The notes: generated by a model not told the origin, from the sequence alone. A stretch of DNA of 64,000 nt from Paenibacillus zeisoli (GCF_003994465.1 NZ_RZNX01000006.1:148320-212319); one strand, 5' to 3'. Shown: positions 7,720 through 16,350, numbered from the stretch's first letter. Numbers and translations are program-made.

Positions 7720-8933
7720 AGGCGGTATCCACGCTCCAGGAAGCACGCATGACCGCTATATTGTTTCTGCTGATCTTTACGGTCGGCTGCGACACGTTTC
7801 TCGTTTCGCCGCTTCTGCCTAAGCTGGCAGCAGCCTACCATATGGAAGAAGCGCAGGGAGGGCAGTTCGTGTTGGCTTATGCGGGCTGCTACGCCGTTTC
7901 CGCGATTATCCTGGGACCAATGTCCGATCGTATCGGACGCAGTCGCATTTTGCTGGGAGGCGCGAGTTTGTTCACGGTCTTTACAGTCCTGTGCGGGCTG
8001 TCGCAAAGCTACAGGATGATGCTGCTGTTTCGCGCTTTATCCGGCGTGGCGGCAGCCGCCATATCACCGCAGGTCTGGGCGCTTATCGGCGACCATTTTC
8101 CTTACGAAAGACGGGGGAGAGTGCTTGGGATCGTAACGTCGGCTCTTTCGCTTAGTCAAATCCTGGGCGTTCCGCTGGCTGCATGGAGCGCGTCCGTATG
8201 GGGATGGCGATCGGCTTTTTTCATGCTTGCTGGGCTTTCATTAATGGGAAGTCTGACGTTCATGAATGGGTTTGCGCGAAACAGAACGTCGCCCCCGAAG
8301 GTACCGCAGGGATCTCTGCCAGCGGCCATCGCCCTGGGTTTGAGCCGCGCTATCCGTAATAAACAAGCGTTAACAGGGCTTGGGGTCATGTTTTTCATGA
8401 GTCTGGGAAGTCTGGGTATGTACACATTTATCGGAGTATTTCTATGGAAATACATGAATATGTCGCTTGTCGGTATGGGCTGGGCGATCGCGGCTATAGG
8501 AGGCGGCAATCTGGCGGGCAATTTGGCAGGCGGGTACGCTTCTGACCGGTGGGGAGAACGCTCCGTCGCTCTGTTCTTCATGCTGCTGATGGCGGGAAGC
8601 TTGCTTTCGCTGCCCTACTTGTCGGCTCATTCGCTGCTCGTCATGCTCGCTATTGTCGTCTGGCAATTCAGCGGAGGCGCATCGCTCGTGGCCTTCAATT
8701 CTCTGCTCAGCGAATTGGAACCGCAGGTTAGAGGGACCGTCATGTCACTGAATAATGCGGCGATGTACGCGGGTACAACGGTCGGGGTAGCCTTGAACGG
8801 CTGGATATTGGAACATTTTGACTTCATGGGAGTGGGATGGATCTGCGGGTCGGCCATCGCCGCAGCAGTTGTCGGCATGCTTCGGCTCAGCGCTCCTGCG
8901 CATAGGCGTCAAATCAAGATAGCCAACGAATAA
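7716..8933 (+). CDS. MFS transporter (first of two related exporters in the operon)
   Basis: About 405 residues and 12 hydrophobic segments. TM1 contains the signature GCDTFLVSPLLP; motif A is SDRIGRSR, and AAAISPQVWA follows in TM4-5. The ATG at 7716 overlaps the upstream stop (ATGA), indicating translational coupling. The ATG at 7749 is an alternative with its own AGGAAG and matches the start of the paralogue at 13783. It resembles the DHA1 drug:H+ antiporter class. Placed between the glycosyltransferase and the fusion enzyme, it probably exports the product or an intermediate, or gives self-resistance. Confidence 0.87.
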   Translation: MKAVSTLQEARMTAILFLLIFTVGCDTFLVSPLLPKLAAAYHMEEAQGGQFVLAYAGCYAVSAIILGPMSDRIGRSRILLGGASLFTVFTVLCGLSQSYRMMLLFRALSGVAAAAISPQVWALIGDHFPYERRGRVLGIVTSALSLSQILGVPLAAWSASVWGWRSAFFMLAGLSLMGSLTFMNGFARNRTSPPKVPQGSLPAAIALGLSRAIRNKQALTGLGVMFFMSLGSLGMYTFIGVFLWKYMNMSLVGMGWAIAAIGGGNLAGNLAGGYASDRWGERSVALFFMLLMAGSLLSLPYLSAHSLLVMLAIVVWQFSGGASLVAFNSLLSELEPQVRGTVMSLNNAAMYAGTTVGVALNGWILEHFDFMGVGWICGSAIAAAVVGMLRLSAPAHRRQIKIANE

Positions 8934-8955
8934 GTTGAAAAGGATAGGTGTAGAG

Positions 8956-11184
8956 ATGACCATAACCAAACAGGTAGAAAGCCAACTGGATTACTTATGG
9001 AACGCGTTGGTCGATCAGGCGCATGGAGGCGTCGTAACGTCTCTGGATGCGAATGGCATTGATATTATTTGTGATGATAAGCAACTGGAGGATCAGGCTT
9101 TGTCAGTATGGGCGCTAAGCCGGTCGGCCGACCATGCAGACAAAGCAGCCGTACTCGCGCAAAGCCTTTTGCAGCTCAAAGACCCGGAAAATGCAGGGTA
9201 CATCGAACTTACTGACCGTTATTGGCGGCCGCATGCGCCTGGTTACGTCAAAACTGCGAGTCGGCAAGTGCTCGCCGCGCTTGCCTTGCTGGAAGCCGGT
9301 TCTGTGGCGAAGGACAGCAGCCTCGTACAAGAAGGGTTGCTTCTAGTCGATCATATTTCGGCAGCTCTCCACACGCACAATTTCGCTTCCATCCTGAACC
9401 GCGATTGGAGTAGTCAGCTTGATGACCGCCGTGATCTGAAGACGGCGGCACTGAGCGTCCTTGCGCTTGATTTGGCTGAACAATTGCAGCCTCATGCGGA
9501 TTTCCGCGCCAAGCGCGACAGCGCGCTTGATCATCTGGTGCTGTTCATCGACAAGAAGGAGGGAGGCGCACACGACAAGCTGAGCGCCGAAGGAACGCCG
9601 ATCTTGCTTGGCGGCAAGCGGCTAGAGTCGCAGGCGTTGGCGGCTTTGTCGCTGGCTCGTCTATCCAGGACGCTCAACCGATCGGACCTGCTGGCGGAAG
9701 CGGAGCAGCTCATTGCGTTCATCGCCCGGCATCTGGTTCATCCGATGTATGGCGGTTATTGGGATCGTTCACGCACCGATGGGACGGTTGAGGTAGACGG
9801 TATCCAGGGCTATTTTGGCAGCGCGTCGCCATTTCCAGTGCTGAAAGTAAGCGACCATGCGATCCTACTGCTCGCCTTGCACGAAATCGGCTGGCAACAG
9901 AAACCGGAGCTTCAGGAAGTTGCGAGAACCGCATTCAATGTTATTCATAACTATACGGATCACAGAGCTGGCGGCGTCTTTCATGGCCAAGGCAACTGGT
10001 TCTCGACTCCTGTCGATCCGACTGTGCCGCTCGGACGGCATTTCTGGGTGCCGCCGCATACGCCGGGCTCGTTCCACGCGGGCAATTTCGCATATGTTCC
10101 CCTCCAGCAGAAGCAGGCGTACACGCAGGCATGGGCAGGACTCGCGCTGACAGCGGCACGGGTTTCCGAGTTCAGGGAGGCGGCTGCGTACAACGAACCA
10201 GTGTCCGTCAAGGTGGACCTTCTGGAACACAAGCTGGACGAGGAACTGACAAGCAGCTTGCATGCGTTATCTGCGCCGTATATTGATATCCCGCAGTATG
10301 TAAAATGGCTGAAGCTGACGAGAAGCGGCGGCGGCTACGGTCTCACGCCTTACCGGTCGCCGCTTGGCTTTCGCTCCGACCGCTCCAGCCAAGTGTTCTC
10401 GACGCTACATGTGCTGGCCGACTTTCACGTGCTGAAGGAAGAAGTGCCCGAGCCCGCTTTGCTGGCGGCCAACATCCGCGTTTGCCAGAATCCGGACGGC
10501 GGCTTCGGCGAGCAGCCGGGTCATCCGAGCGAAGCGTTCACCACCTATTGCGGCGTGCTGTCTTTGCATATTCTGGGGGAAGCTCCGTCGCATCCTGCCG
10601 CTTGCATCACGTATTTGCAAAGCTGCCAAAATCCCGACGGCGGCTTCGGCAATGCCCCCGGCTACCGAAGCGACATATGGCACACGAATCTCTCCGTGGC
10701 AGCGCTAAAAGCGCTGGATGCGGAGCCGCATGACAAAGAGGCGTGTGCCAGATTCATCGTGTCATGTGCCGACGAGCAAGGAGCTTACGGTATCCATCCG
10801 GGAGCTCCGTCAGAAACGTTTTCGGCTTATCGGGCGATCAGTTCCCTATATATCCTCGGATATGAGCCTCCGCATGTCGAATTGACGGTGAACTGGCTGC
10901 AAAGCTGCCAAATGCCCGACGGTGGCTTTGTCTACCGGCCAGGCCGGGCGCGCAGTTTCGTGGGTAGTTATCATGCGATCGCTGCGCTCTATCTTCTGGG
11001 TGAGCATCCGGCCAATATCGAAGCCTGCAAGAAATGGATGAGCGCTCACCAGAATCCGGACGGCGGCTTCGGACGGCAACTAGGCGGCGTTTCGGATACG
11101 ACGGACGAGGGATTTATTTGTCTGCACACAGCCTATATGTTAGAAAATTTACTTAGCCGCACGTGGGTTGCGATGGTTTCATAA
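8956..11184 (+). CDS. Two-domain alpha/alpha-barrel protein: epimerase-like domain fused to prenyltransferase/squalene-cyclase-type repeats
   Basis: 742 residues from the ATG at 8956 (AAAAGGATAGG upstream; a TTG at 8935 is less likely). Residues about 1-430 are helical with repeated GG(Y/F/V) and QAL(A/S) pieces (YGGYWDRSRTDG, then KVSDHAILLLALHE), like N-acylglucosamine 2-epimerase/YyaL-type six-hairpin barrels. Residues about 455-740 carry five repeats of about 47 residues centred on NPDGGFG (near 510, 557, 605, 651, 698), as in prenyltransferase beta subunits and squalene cyclases. DIWHT (His about 573) resembles the zinc-His segment of protein prenyltransferases, but the usual DxCY zinc motif and the DxDD motif of class II cyclases are absent. 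The function is unknown; an enzyme or a scaffold acting on the glycosylated product is possible. Confidence 0.7.
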   Translation: MTITKQVESQLDYLWNALVDQAHGGVVTSLDANGIDIICDDKQLEDQALSVWALSRSADHADKAAVLAQSLLQLKDPENAGYIELTDRYWRPHAPGYVKTASRQVLAALALLEAGSVAKDSSLVQEGLLLVDHISAALHTHNFASILNRDWSSQLDDRRDLKTAALSVLALDLAEQLQPHADFRAKRDSALDHLVLFIDKKEGGAHDKLSAEGTPILLGGKRLESQALAALSLARLSRTLNRSDLLAEAEQLIAFIARHLVHPMYGGYWDRSRTDGTVEVDGIQGYFGSASPFPVLKVSDHAILLLALHEIGWQQKPELQEVARTAFNVIHNYTDHRAGGVFHGQGNWFSTPVDPTVPLGRHFWVPPHTPGSFHAGNFAYVPLQQKQAYTQAWAGLALTAARVSEFREAAAYNEPVSVKVDLLEHKLDEELTSSLHALSAPYIDIPQYVKWLKLTRSGGGYGLTPYRSPLGFRSDRSSQVFSTLHVLADFHVLKEEVPEPALLAANIRVCQNPDGGFGEQPGHPSEAFTTYCGVLSLHILGEAPSHPAACITYLQSCQNPDGGFGNAPGYRSDIWHTNLSVAALKALDAEPHDKEACARFIVSCADEQGAYGIHPGAPSETFSAYRAISSLYILGYEPPHVELTVNWLQSCQMPDGGFVYRPGRARSFVGSYHAIAALYLLGEHPANIEACKKWMSAHQNPDGGFGRQLGGVSDTTDEGFICLHTAYMLENLLSRTWVAMVS

Positions 11185-11215
11185 ATAAAGATAGATATAA
11201 CGGAGGGATCGGAGA

Positions 11216-11797
11216 ATGAGGGCCAATACTGATTATTTGCTTGAATATCGAGGTAAATCACGTGAATCCGTCATCGGAAGATTCGAAGACATTCTTTTGC
11301 ATAGCGACGGTTCGACAACTAAGATGTTGGAATTGATCGTAGGCGGCGAAGTAACGGTGGAGGTTCATGACCAGGAGTGGGTATTCCGCAGGGAGTTATT
11401 GCCCGAATTGCATTTTCCGATCGAAGACGCGGGTCCGTTTCTGCGCAGAGTAACCTCGCTCTATTATCAAAATGAAGTGATTTCGACCAATCTTGTGTAC
11501 GGCAATCCTCAGGTGCTAAGCGGCGCTCTCCAGGAACAGCTTATGAAAGGGAAGGTTCCTCTGGGCAAATTGATTAAAGAAATGGAGTACCGCCGGCAGA
11601 TTCTGTTCGCGGGCTATGAGGAACTAGGTCCTCATTCCCTTAATTACCATCCTTTTGTTTTCGACAGAGCCGAGTATCCTGTCAAGAAATATGTGATGAT
11701 ACGCGAAGGGAAGTGGTGGTTTTATCTTACGGAAGTATTTCATATGTCAACGATTCTGAACTACATGGTATCTGACTTGAAAGAAAATATAATCTGA
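11216..11797 (+). CDS. Chorismate pyruvate-lyase family protein (DUF98/UbiC-like)
   Basis: 193 residues. It has the DUF98 opening ILLHSDGSTTKMLELIVG and the three conserved catalytic regions of the UbiC fold: FLRRVTSLY (Arg 77/78), KVPLGKLI (Gly 117) and FYLTEVFH (Glu 173). Family members split chorismate into 4-hydroxybenzoate and pyruvate; the mycobacterial DUF98 member Rv2949c supplies 4-hydroxybenzoate for phenolic glycolipids and p-hydroxybenzoate glycosides. The start follows CGGAGGGATCGGAG. Between the fusion protein and rmlB, it suggests that the operon's product contains a 4-hydroxybenzoate unit. The activity is inferred from motifs. Confidence 0.8.
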   Translation: MRANTDYLLEYRGKSRESVIGRFEDILLHSDGSTTKMLELIVGGEVTVEVHDQEWVFRRELLPELHFPIEDAGPFLRRVTSLYYQNEVISTNLVYGNPQVLSGALQEQLMKGKVPLGKLIKEMEYRRQILFAGYEELGPHSLNYHPFVFDRAEYPVKKYVMIREGKWWFYLTEVFHMSTILNYMVSDLKENII

Positions 11798-11809
11798 GGA
11801 GGGATGGGC

Positions 11810-12820
11810 ATGAAATTCCTAGTGACGGGCGGAGCAGGATTTATCGGCGCGAATTTTCTGAATCGGTTTGTGCCGCAGCACCCTGAGCATCGTTTTCTCA
11901 ATGTGGATGCCATGACGTATGCGGGTAATAGTCAAAATTTAGAAGTGATCAGCGGACATCCGAATTACAGCTTCGAACAGATCGATATTGCTGATCGGCG
12001 CGAGCTGGAATACGTATTTCGGGAGTATAACCCGGATACGATCGTCCATTTCGCCGCAGAAAGTCATGTAGATCGCAGCATCGCAGACCCGGAAGCGTTT
12101 ATTCGTACGAATATCATAGGGACTTTTCAACTGCTAGAGCTGGCGCGAATTAGTTGGCAAGCCGCTGGGCTACATCTGTTTCATCACGTCAGCACGGATG
12201 AAGTATACGGCTCTTTGGGCAAAGATGGTTATTTTACCGAAGAATCCCCCTATTCGCCGAACAGTCCGTATTCCGCTTCTAAAGCGAGCAGCGACCATCT
12301 GGTTCGCGCTTATTCGCATACGTACGGTTTGCCTGTAACGTTAACGAATTGCTCTAACAATTACGGTCCTTACCAGCATGGCGAAAAGCTGATCCCCACC
12401 GTGCTCCGCAAGCTGCTGCACGGAGAACCCGTGCCTATTTACGGCGATGGCAGCAATGTCAGGGACTGGCTTTATGTGGAAGACCATTGCGACGCTATCT
12501 GGCAAGTCATTCACAAGGGACGCCGAGGTGAGACCTATGTCGTCGGAGGCAATAACGAGAAGAGCAATTTGGAGCTGGCTCTGGAACTCTGCGAAATCGT
12601 GGCCGACTACACGGGCAGGGACGTGCAGGCGCTGCGGCAGCTGATTACCTTCGTTGCCGATCGGGCAGGCCATGACCAGCGCTATGCCATCCAAGCGACT
12701 AAAATAAAATCGGAGCTGGGCTGGGAACCTGCTCAATCGCTGACTAGCGGTTTGCGCAAAACCGTTGAGTGGTACTTGGCGAATCCCCTCCGTTTGCAAA
12801 CGGAAGTGGTAGTCCAATGA
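11810..12820 (+). CDS. rmlB: dTDP-glucose 4,6-dehydratase
   Basis: 336 residues, an extended short-chain dehydrogenase. It has the NAD-binding motif GGAGFIG (7-13), the dehydratase triad region STDE (Thr 129, Asp 130, Glu 131) and YSASK (Tyr 154, Lys 158). It converts dTDP-glucose to dTDP-4-keto-6-deoxyglucose. The ATG at 11810 is 6 bases after AGGAGGG; the ATG at 11804 is too close. The gene ends in an ATGA overlap with rmlA. No rmlC or rmlD is found in the operon, so the keto-sugar must be finished by enzymes encoded elsewhere or used in another way. Confidence 0.93.
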   Translation: MKFLVTGGAGFIGANFLNRFVPQHPEHRFLNVDAMTYAGNSQNLEVISGHPNYSFEQIDIADRRELEYVFREYNPDTIVHFAAESHVDRSIADPEAFIRTNIIGTFQLLELARISWQAAGLHLFHHVSTDEVYGSLGKDGYFTEESPYSPNSPYSASKASSDHLVRAYSHTYGLPVTLTNCSNNYGPYQHGEKLIPTVLRKLLHGEPVPIYGDGSNVRDWLYVEDHCDAIWQVIHKGRRGETYVVGGNNEKSNLELALELCEIVADYTGRDVQALRQLITFVADRAGHDQRYAIQATKIKSELGWEPAQSLTSGLRKTVEWYLANPLRLQTEVVVQ

Positions 12821-13713
12821 AAGGTATTTTACTGGCGGGTGGGCAAGGGTCCCGGCTGTATCCGATCACAAGTTCAGCCAGCAAGCATCTGGCTTGCGTC
12901 TATGACAAACCGATGATTTATTATCCGCTTTCGACACTGATGCTTTCCGGCATCCGCGAAGTCGTGCTCATATCGACGCCGCACGATATTCCTATGTTTC
13001 AACGGCTTCTTGGCGACGGCTCTCGTCTGGGCATCCAAATTCATTATGAGGAGCAGGAGAAGCCAGAGGGAGTAGCCCAGGCTTTTCTAATCGCCGAGCC
13101 ATACATTCGCGGGGAGTCCGTTTGTCTTATCTTAGGCGACAACATTTTTTATGGAAACGGGCTCGATACCCAGCTTCATGGCAAGCATAGCATGGGGGAA
13201 GGAGGTCTCGTATTCGGTTACTGGGTCAATGACCCCGAGCGCTACGGCGTAATCGAATTCGATGAAGACAAACGCATCGTCGGCATCGAAGAAAAGCCGA
13301 GCGAGCCCAAATCGAACTATGCGGTACCCGGTCTTTATTTTTACAGCAGCAGTGTGCTGGACATTGCCAAAACACTCGTTCCCTCGGCCAGAGGGGAGCT
13401 GGAAATTACCGACATTAACAAACATTATTTGCAGCAGCAGACGCTACAGGTCGAACTGCTTGGCAGAGGCATCGCCTGGTTGGATACGGGCACGCCGCAA
13501 AGCTTGCTGGAAGCTTCCAGCTTCGTGGCGGCGATTGAGAAAAGGCAAGGCTTGAAAATCGCCTGCCTGGAGGAAATCGCCTATCGCATGGGATACATCA
13601 CGCTATCGCAATTGGAATCCAATATCCAGCGTATGCCCAAAAGCGAGTACAAGGAGTACTTGCTGAAATTGTTCCTCCATGAATTTGCTGCCGACAGACA
13701 TTTTGTAACCTGA
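12817..13713 (+). CDS. rmlA: Glucose-1-phosphate thymidylyltransferase
   Basis: 298 residues. The nucleotidyltransferase signature LAGGQGSRLYPIT is at 6-18, followed by YDKPMIYYPLST, the metal-binding ILGDNIFYG and EITDINKHYL, all typical of RmlA. It makes dTDP-glucose from dTTP and glucose-1-phosphate, the substrate of RmlB. The start ATG overlaps the rmlB stop (ATGA at 12817-12820). The short length without a C-terminal extension matches the enzymatic RmlA class. Confidence 0.94.
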   Translation: MKGILLAGGQGSRLYPITSSASKHLACVYDKPMIYYPLSTLMLSGIREVVLISTPHDIPMFQRLLGDGSRLGIQIHYEEQEKPEGVAQAFLIAEPYIRGESVCLILGDNIFYGNGLDTQLHGKHSMGEGGLVFGYWVNDPERYGVIEFDEDKRIVGIEEKPSEPKSNYAVPGLYFYSSSVLDIAKTLVPSARGELEITDINKHYLQQQTLQVELLGRGIAWLDTGTPQSLLEASSFVAAIEKRQGLKIACLEEIAYRMGYITLSQLESNIQRMPKSEYKEYLLKLFLHEFAADRHFVT

Positions 13714-13782
13714 TTCGATGGTGTAAGGAACGGGTGCTGTTTTGAAGGATTGCCATTATTACAAACGGGGAGAGTAGGAATC

Positions 13783-14967
13783 ATGGCTAAAGTGTTAAGT
13801 TTGTATTTCTTAATTATGTTCGTCATCGGAACGGACACCTTTCTGATCTCGCCATTGCTACCGACGCTGCGAAGCGAGTTCGGGGTCAGCATTCAAGCTT
13901 CCGGTTGGATGATGGGAGCCTATTCAGTAGGATACGCACTGTTTGCCCTTCTGGCCGGACCGCTTTCCGACGGCTGGAACCGTCGCAAGGTAATGATTTA
14001 CGGGATGCTTGGTTTCGCTATATCGACCTTTCTGTGCGGGTTTGCTTTTGACTTTTGGTCGATGTTCGCGTTTCGCGCCTTGGCGGGCATCAGCGCCGCC
14101 TTTACTTCGCCGCAGGTATGGGCGACGATCCCGATGCTCGTGAAGCCGAATAAAATCGTCAAGTCAATGGGGATAGCGACAGCTGGTCTCGCCGTTTCCC
14201 AGACGCTTGGGGTGCCTATCGGCACATACTTGGCCGTAGGATCGTGGCATTTGCCTTTCTTCATCATTGGCGGTTTCTCGGTACTACTGCTGATTTTAAT
14301 TCTTATTTTCGTTCCGGACTTCAAACCAGCCGTTACCGGCAAACAGCCTTCAATCGGCGGTCGCTACTTGACCTTGCTGCGGGAAGGCAAAGCGCAAAAG
14401 TCATTTTTTGCCTATTTGATGTTCCAAACCGGAAACTTCGCCGCTTTCACATTTATGGGAACGTGGCTGGCCGACAAGTTCGGCATGAACATTACCGAGA
14501 TCGGCTCCGTGCTGATTTTTCTGGGACTAGGCAACATTGTCGGCAGCTTTTTCGGCAGCCGCGTCGTGGAGAAATGGGGTCGTCATGTCGTTCTTCCGCT
14601 TGGCATTACGCTGATGCTTGTGCTTTATGCGGCGCTGAACTTTGCCCCTTCCGGCATCGCAGTCAAGGGCTTATATTTCTTCATATATATGATCGCGGGC
14701 ACGATCTTTCCTGTTATGATGTCGCTGCTGCAGACGTTGTCGGCCACGGCGCGGGGAACGATTGCTTCCCTTTCGAATGCGGTAATGTACACGGCTACAA
14801 CGATCGGAGCCTATGTGGCTGGGCTGCTGTATGCCTCTTTCCACGGATTCACCGCAGTGATCGTCTTTACGGCCATTTGCTATTTCTTGTCGATTCTGTT
14901 ATGGGTCAACAGCCGGGTAGCACTAGTGGACAAACGAACCGGGGAAACCGCGCAGGGGTTAAATTAA
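13783..14967 (+). CDS. MFS transporter (second of two related exporters in the operon)
   Basis: 394 residues with about 12 membrane segments. TM1 carries GTDTFLISPLLP, nearly the same as in the protein encoded at 7716-8933, and SPQVWA recurs, so the two are paralogues that have diverged considerably. The start was set at ATG 13783, after GGGGAGAG. It is the last gene before a terminator. A pair of exporters bracketing biosynthetic genes suggests separate export of precursor and product, or functional specialisation; neither can be shown from sequence. Confidence 0.88.
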   Translation: MAKVLSLYFLIMFVIGTDTFLISPLLPTLRSEFGVSIQASGWMMGAYSVGYALFALLAGPLSDGWNRRKVMIYGMLGFAISTFLCGFAFDFWSMFAFRALAGISAAFTSPQVWATIPMLVKPNKIVKSMGIATAGLAVSQTLGVPIGTYLAVGSWHLPFFIIGGFSVLLLILILIFVPDFKPAVTGKQPSIGGRYLTLLREGKAQKSFFAYLMFQTGNFAAFTFMGTWLADKFGMNITEIGSVLIFLGLGNIVGSFFGSRVVEKWGRHVVLPLGITLMLVLYAALNFAPSGIAVKGLYFFIYMIAGTIFPVMMSLLQTLSATARGTIASLSNAVMYTATTIGAYVAGLLYASFHGFTAVIVFTAICYFLSILLWVNSRVALVDKRTGETAQGLN

Positions 14968-14981
14968 GCGTAGGACTGAAG

Positions 14982-15010
14982 GCCGTCAGGAATGCTCCTG
15001 GCGGCTTTTT
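14982..15010 (+). terminator. Terminator closing the operon
   Basis: GCCGTCAGGA pairs with TCCTGGCGGC around a short loop and runs into TTTTT. It follows the second exporter by about 15 bases. Confidence 0.88.
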
Positions 15011-15267
15011 GTGCAGTTGGCAGGGATCGTACAAATGGGCGAAGTTCTTACCCGCATATACCTAGAGAAAAACTTTTCGATTAATTCGAGGGTTTATTTT
15101 TTTGTTTGAAATGTGAATGGTGTCACATACGTGGATGAACAACCGTTCCATGCTTCTGTGAATATTTGAAATATCATTTCTTAAAGCAGCTGTGAAAAGT
15201 AAACCAAAAAAGCGGCATCTCCGCTTTTTCCTCACCAATCTCTTATGGAGCCTGGAGGTACACTTGC

Positions 15268-15366
15268 ATGGCAACCCCTATAGGGATGTCCGAATCTCGA
15301 TTTAAATGGCTGACGAAGCGTTCTCGACGAGGCCTCTTAGCGGTAGATTCAGACCCGTGCTCCTGA
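15268..15366 (+). CDS. Possible small ORF of 32 codons
   Basis: An ATG preceded by GGAGG with 9 bases spacing opens a 32-codon frame (MATPIGMSESRFKWLTKRSR and onward), rich in Arg, Lys and Ser. Downstream, CCGTGC (about 15355) and GCACGG (about 15396) could pair across the end of the ORF. No family is recognised. It could be a leader peptide, a real small protein or a gene remnant; the good ribosome site is the only positive argument. Confidence 0.25.
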   Translation: MATPIGMSESRFKWLTKRSRRGLLAVDSDPCS

Positions 15367-15539
15367 ACTTGAAGCTATTCCTCGAAGTCTTCTTCCGCAC
15401 GGGCGAACCCTCAGGGGTTCTCACAAATTTAGCGTTTAACCGGAGAGGCAGCCAAGGAACTGAAATCTATCGGAGTAAATAGCTATTCTCGCATGTTCGA
15501 AGATCCCTCAGTCCGTGTCAGCATATGGAATACTTAAGA
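15367..15539. other. Intergenic stretch without a recognisable gene
   Basis: No full gene is seen. One frame ending in TAA near 15538 reads LTGEAAKELKSIGVNSYSR and onward for 34 codons without a start codon, so it may be the tail of a decayed gene. It was not recognised. Confidence 0.3.
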
Positions 15540-16292
15540 TCAGAGTTTTTTTATCGGCCAGAAAAGAACATCAAGCCGCTCTGTAAATGTAAGAACAGAA
15601 GGTTCCCGGTCATGTTCCAGACCCAGTGATTTAGTTAAGGTATTATTCTTTATCTCAAGCTCGGCTTCTTGTAGTGGCCATGGAAGGTGATGAATTTCAC
15701 CGCTATACAAATGTCCTTTCGAGTCTGTCGTGAACAGGCAGTATCTTTCAGTGAGCCAGTGGGTAAGCGTACCGGGCCCAGCATGAAAGATTGAATCGGA
15801 CAAGGGTCTATAATATCCAATGAACTCCATTTTCTGCCTATCTGAGGCATGTCTTGTGCTTCTGTATTGAATGGAGTGATCCACAAATTGCGCGTGCATC
15901 TTGGCGTGATGATATGGGAGGTGGGCAAGTGTTCGGGCGGCGATAACAGCTAATGGATTGGAGGCCTCCAAAGTCAGAAATAAGACGCCAGGTTTGCCGT
16001 GATACTCAGTGTATGTTCGAACATTTAATTCAAGAAAACGGCGGGTAAATGGAACCGGGGGGATTCCTCTTAGACGGAGTGGATCAACCCAAAATGGGGA
16101 AACACTTATCCACGGCCTGCCTTCCCACTGCTGCAGCTTAAGTCCAGGTGGAATATAAGGAAGCAAATCAGCCTCATGGACGGGCCAGTGAGCGAATAAC
16201 AAATGCCTCCACACTTGTTTCATTACCCAAGGTCCCTCCGGTAATGGAATAGGACGATGTTCTGTATGACTAAGAATTGTACGGTTGTTCAC
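15540..16292 (-). CDS. DUF2071 (YqjF-like) family protein
   Basis: 250 residues, GTG start behind AAGGAGGT with good spacing. The conserved DUF2071 features are visible: an N-terminal VMKQVWRHLLFAHWPVH, then LPYIPPGLKLQQWEGRPW, FLELNVRTYT and a YCLFTTD segment. The family (B. subtilis YqjF) has a beta-barrel-like acetoacetate-decarboxylase-related fold with no settled function. It is single and not obviously in an operon with its neighbours. Confidence 0.85.
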   Translation of the reverse strand: MNNRTILSHTEHRPIPLPEGPWVMKQVWRHLLFAHWPVHEADLLPYIPPGLKLQQWEGRPWISVSPFWVDPLRLRGIPPVPFTRRFLELNVRTYTEYHGKPGVLFLTLEASNPLAVIAARTLAHLPYHHAKMHAQFVDHSIQYRSTRHASDRQKMEFIGYYRPLSDSIFHAGPGTLTHWLTERYCLFTTDSKGHLYSGEIHHLPWPLQEAELEIKNNTLTKSLGLEHDREPSVLTFTERLDVLFWPIKKL

Positions 16293-16350
16293 AATATTAC
16301 CTCCTTAAAGATGCATCGTTGAATTATCTTATATTACCCATCTCAGTCTG

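Noticed and set aside
10305..10733. Arg- and Ser-rich frame inside the fusion-protein gene
   Set aside because: It is a shadow of the repeat-rich coding sequence; no start signal.
14244..15065. A 273-codon frame overlapping the second MFS gene in another frame
   Set aside because: Composition lacks membrane segments or motifs, and the MFS reading has strong homology.
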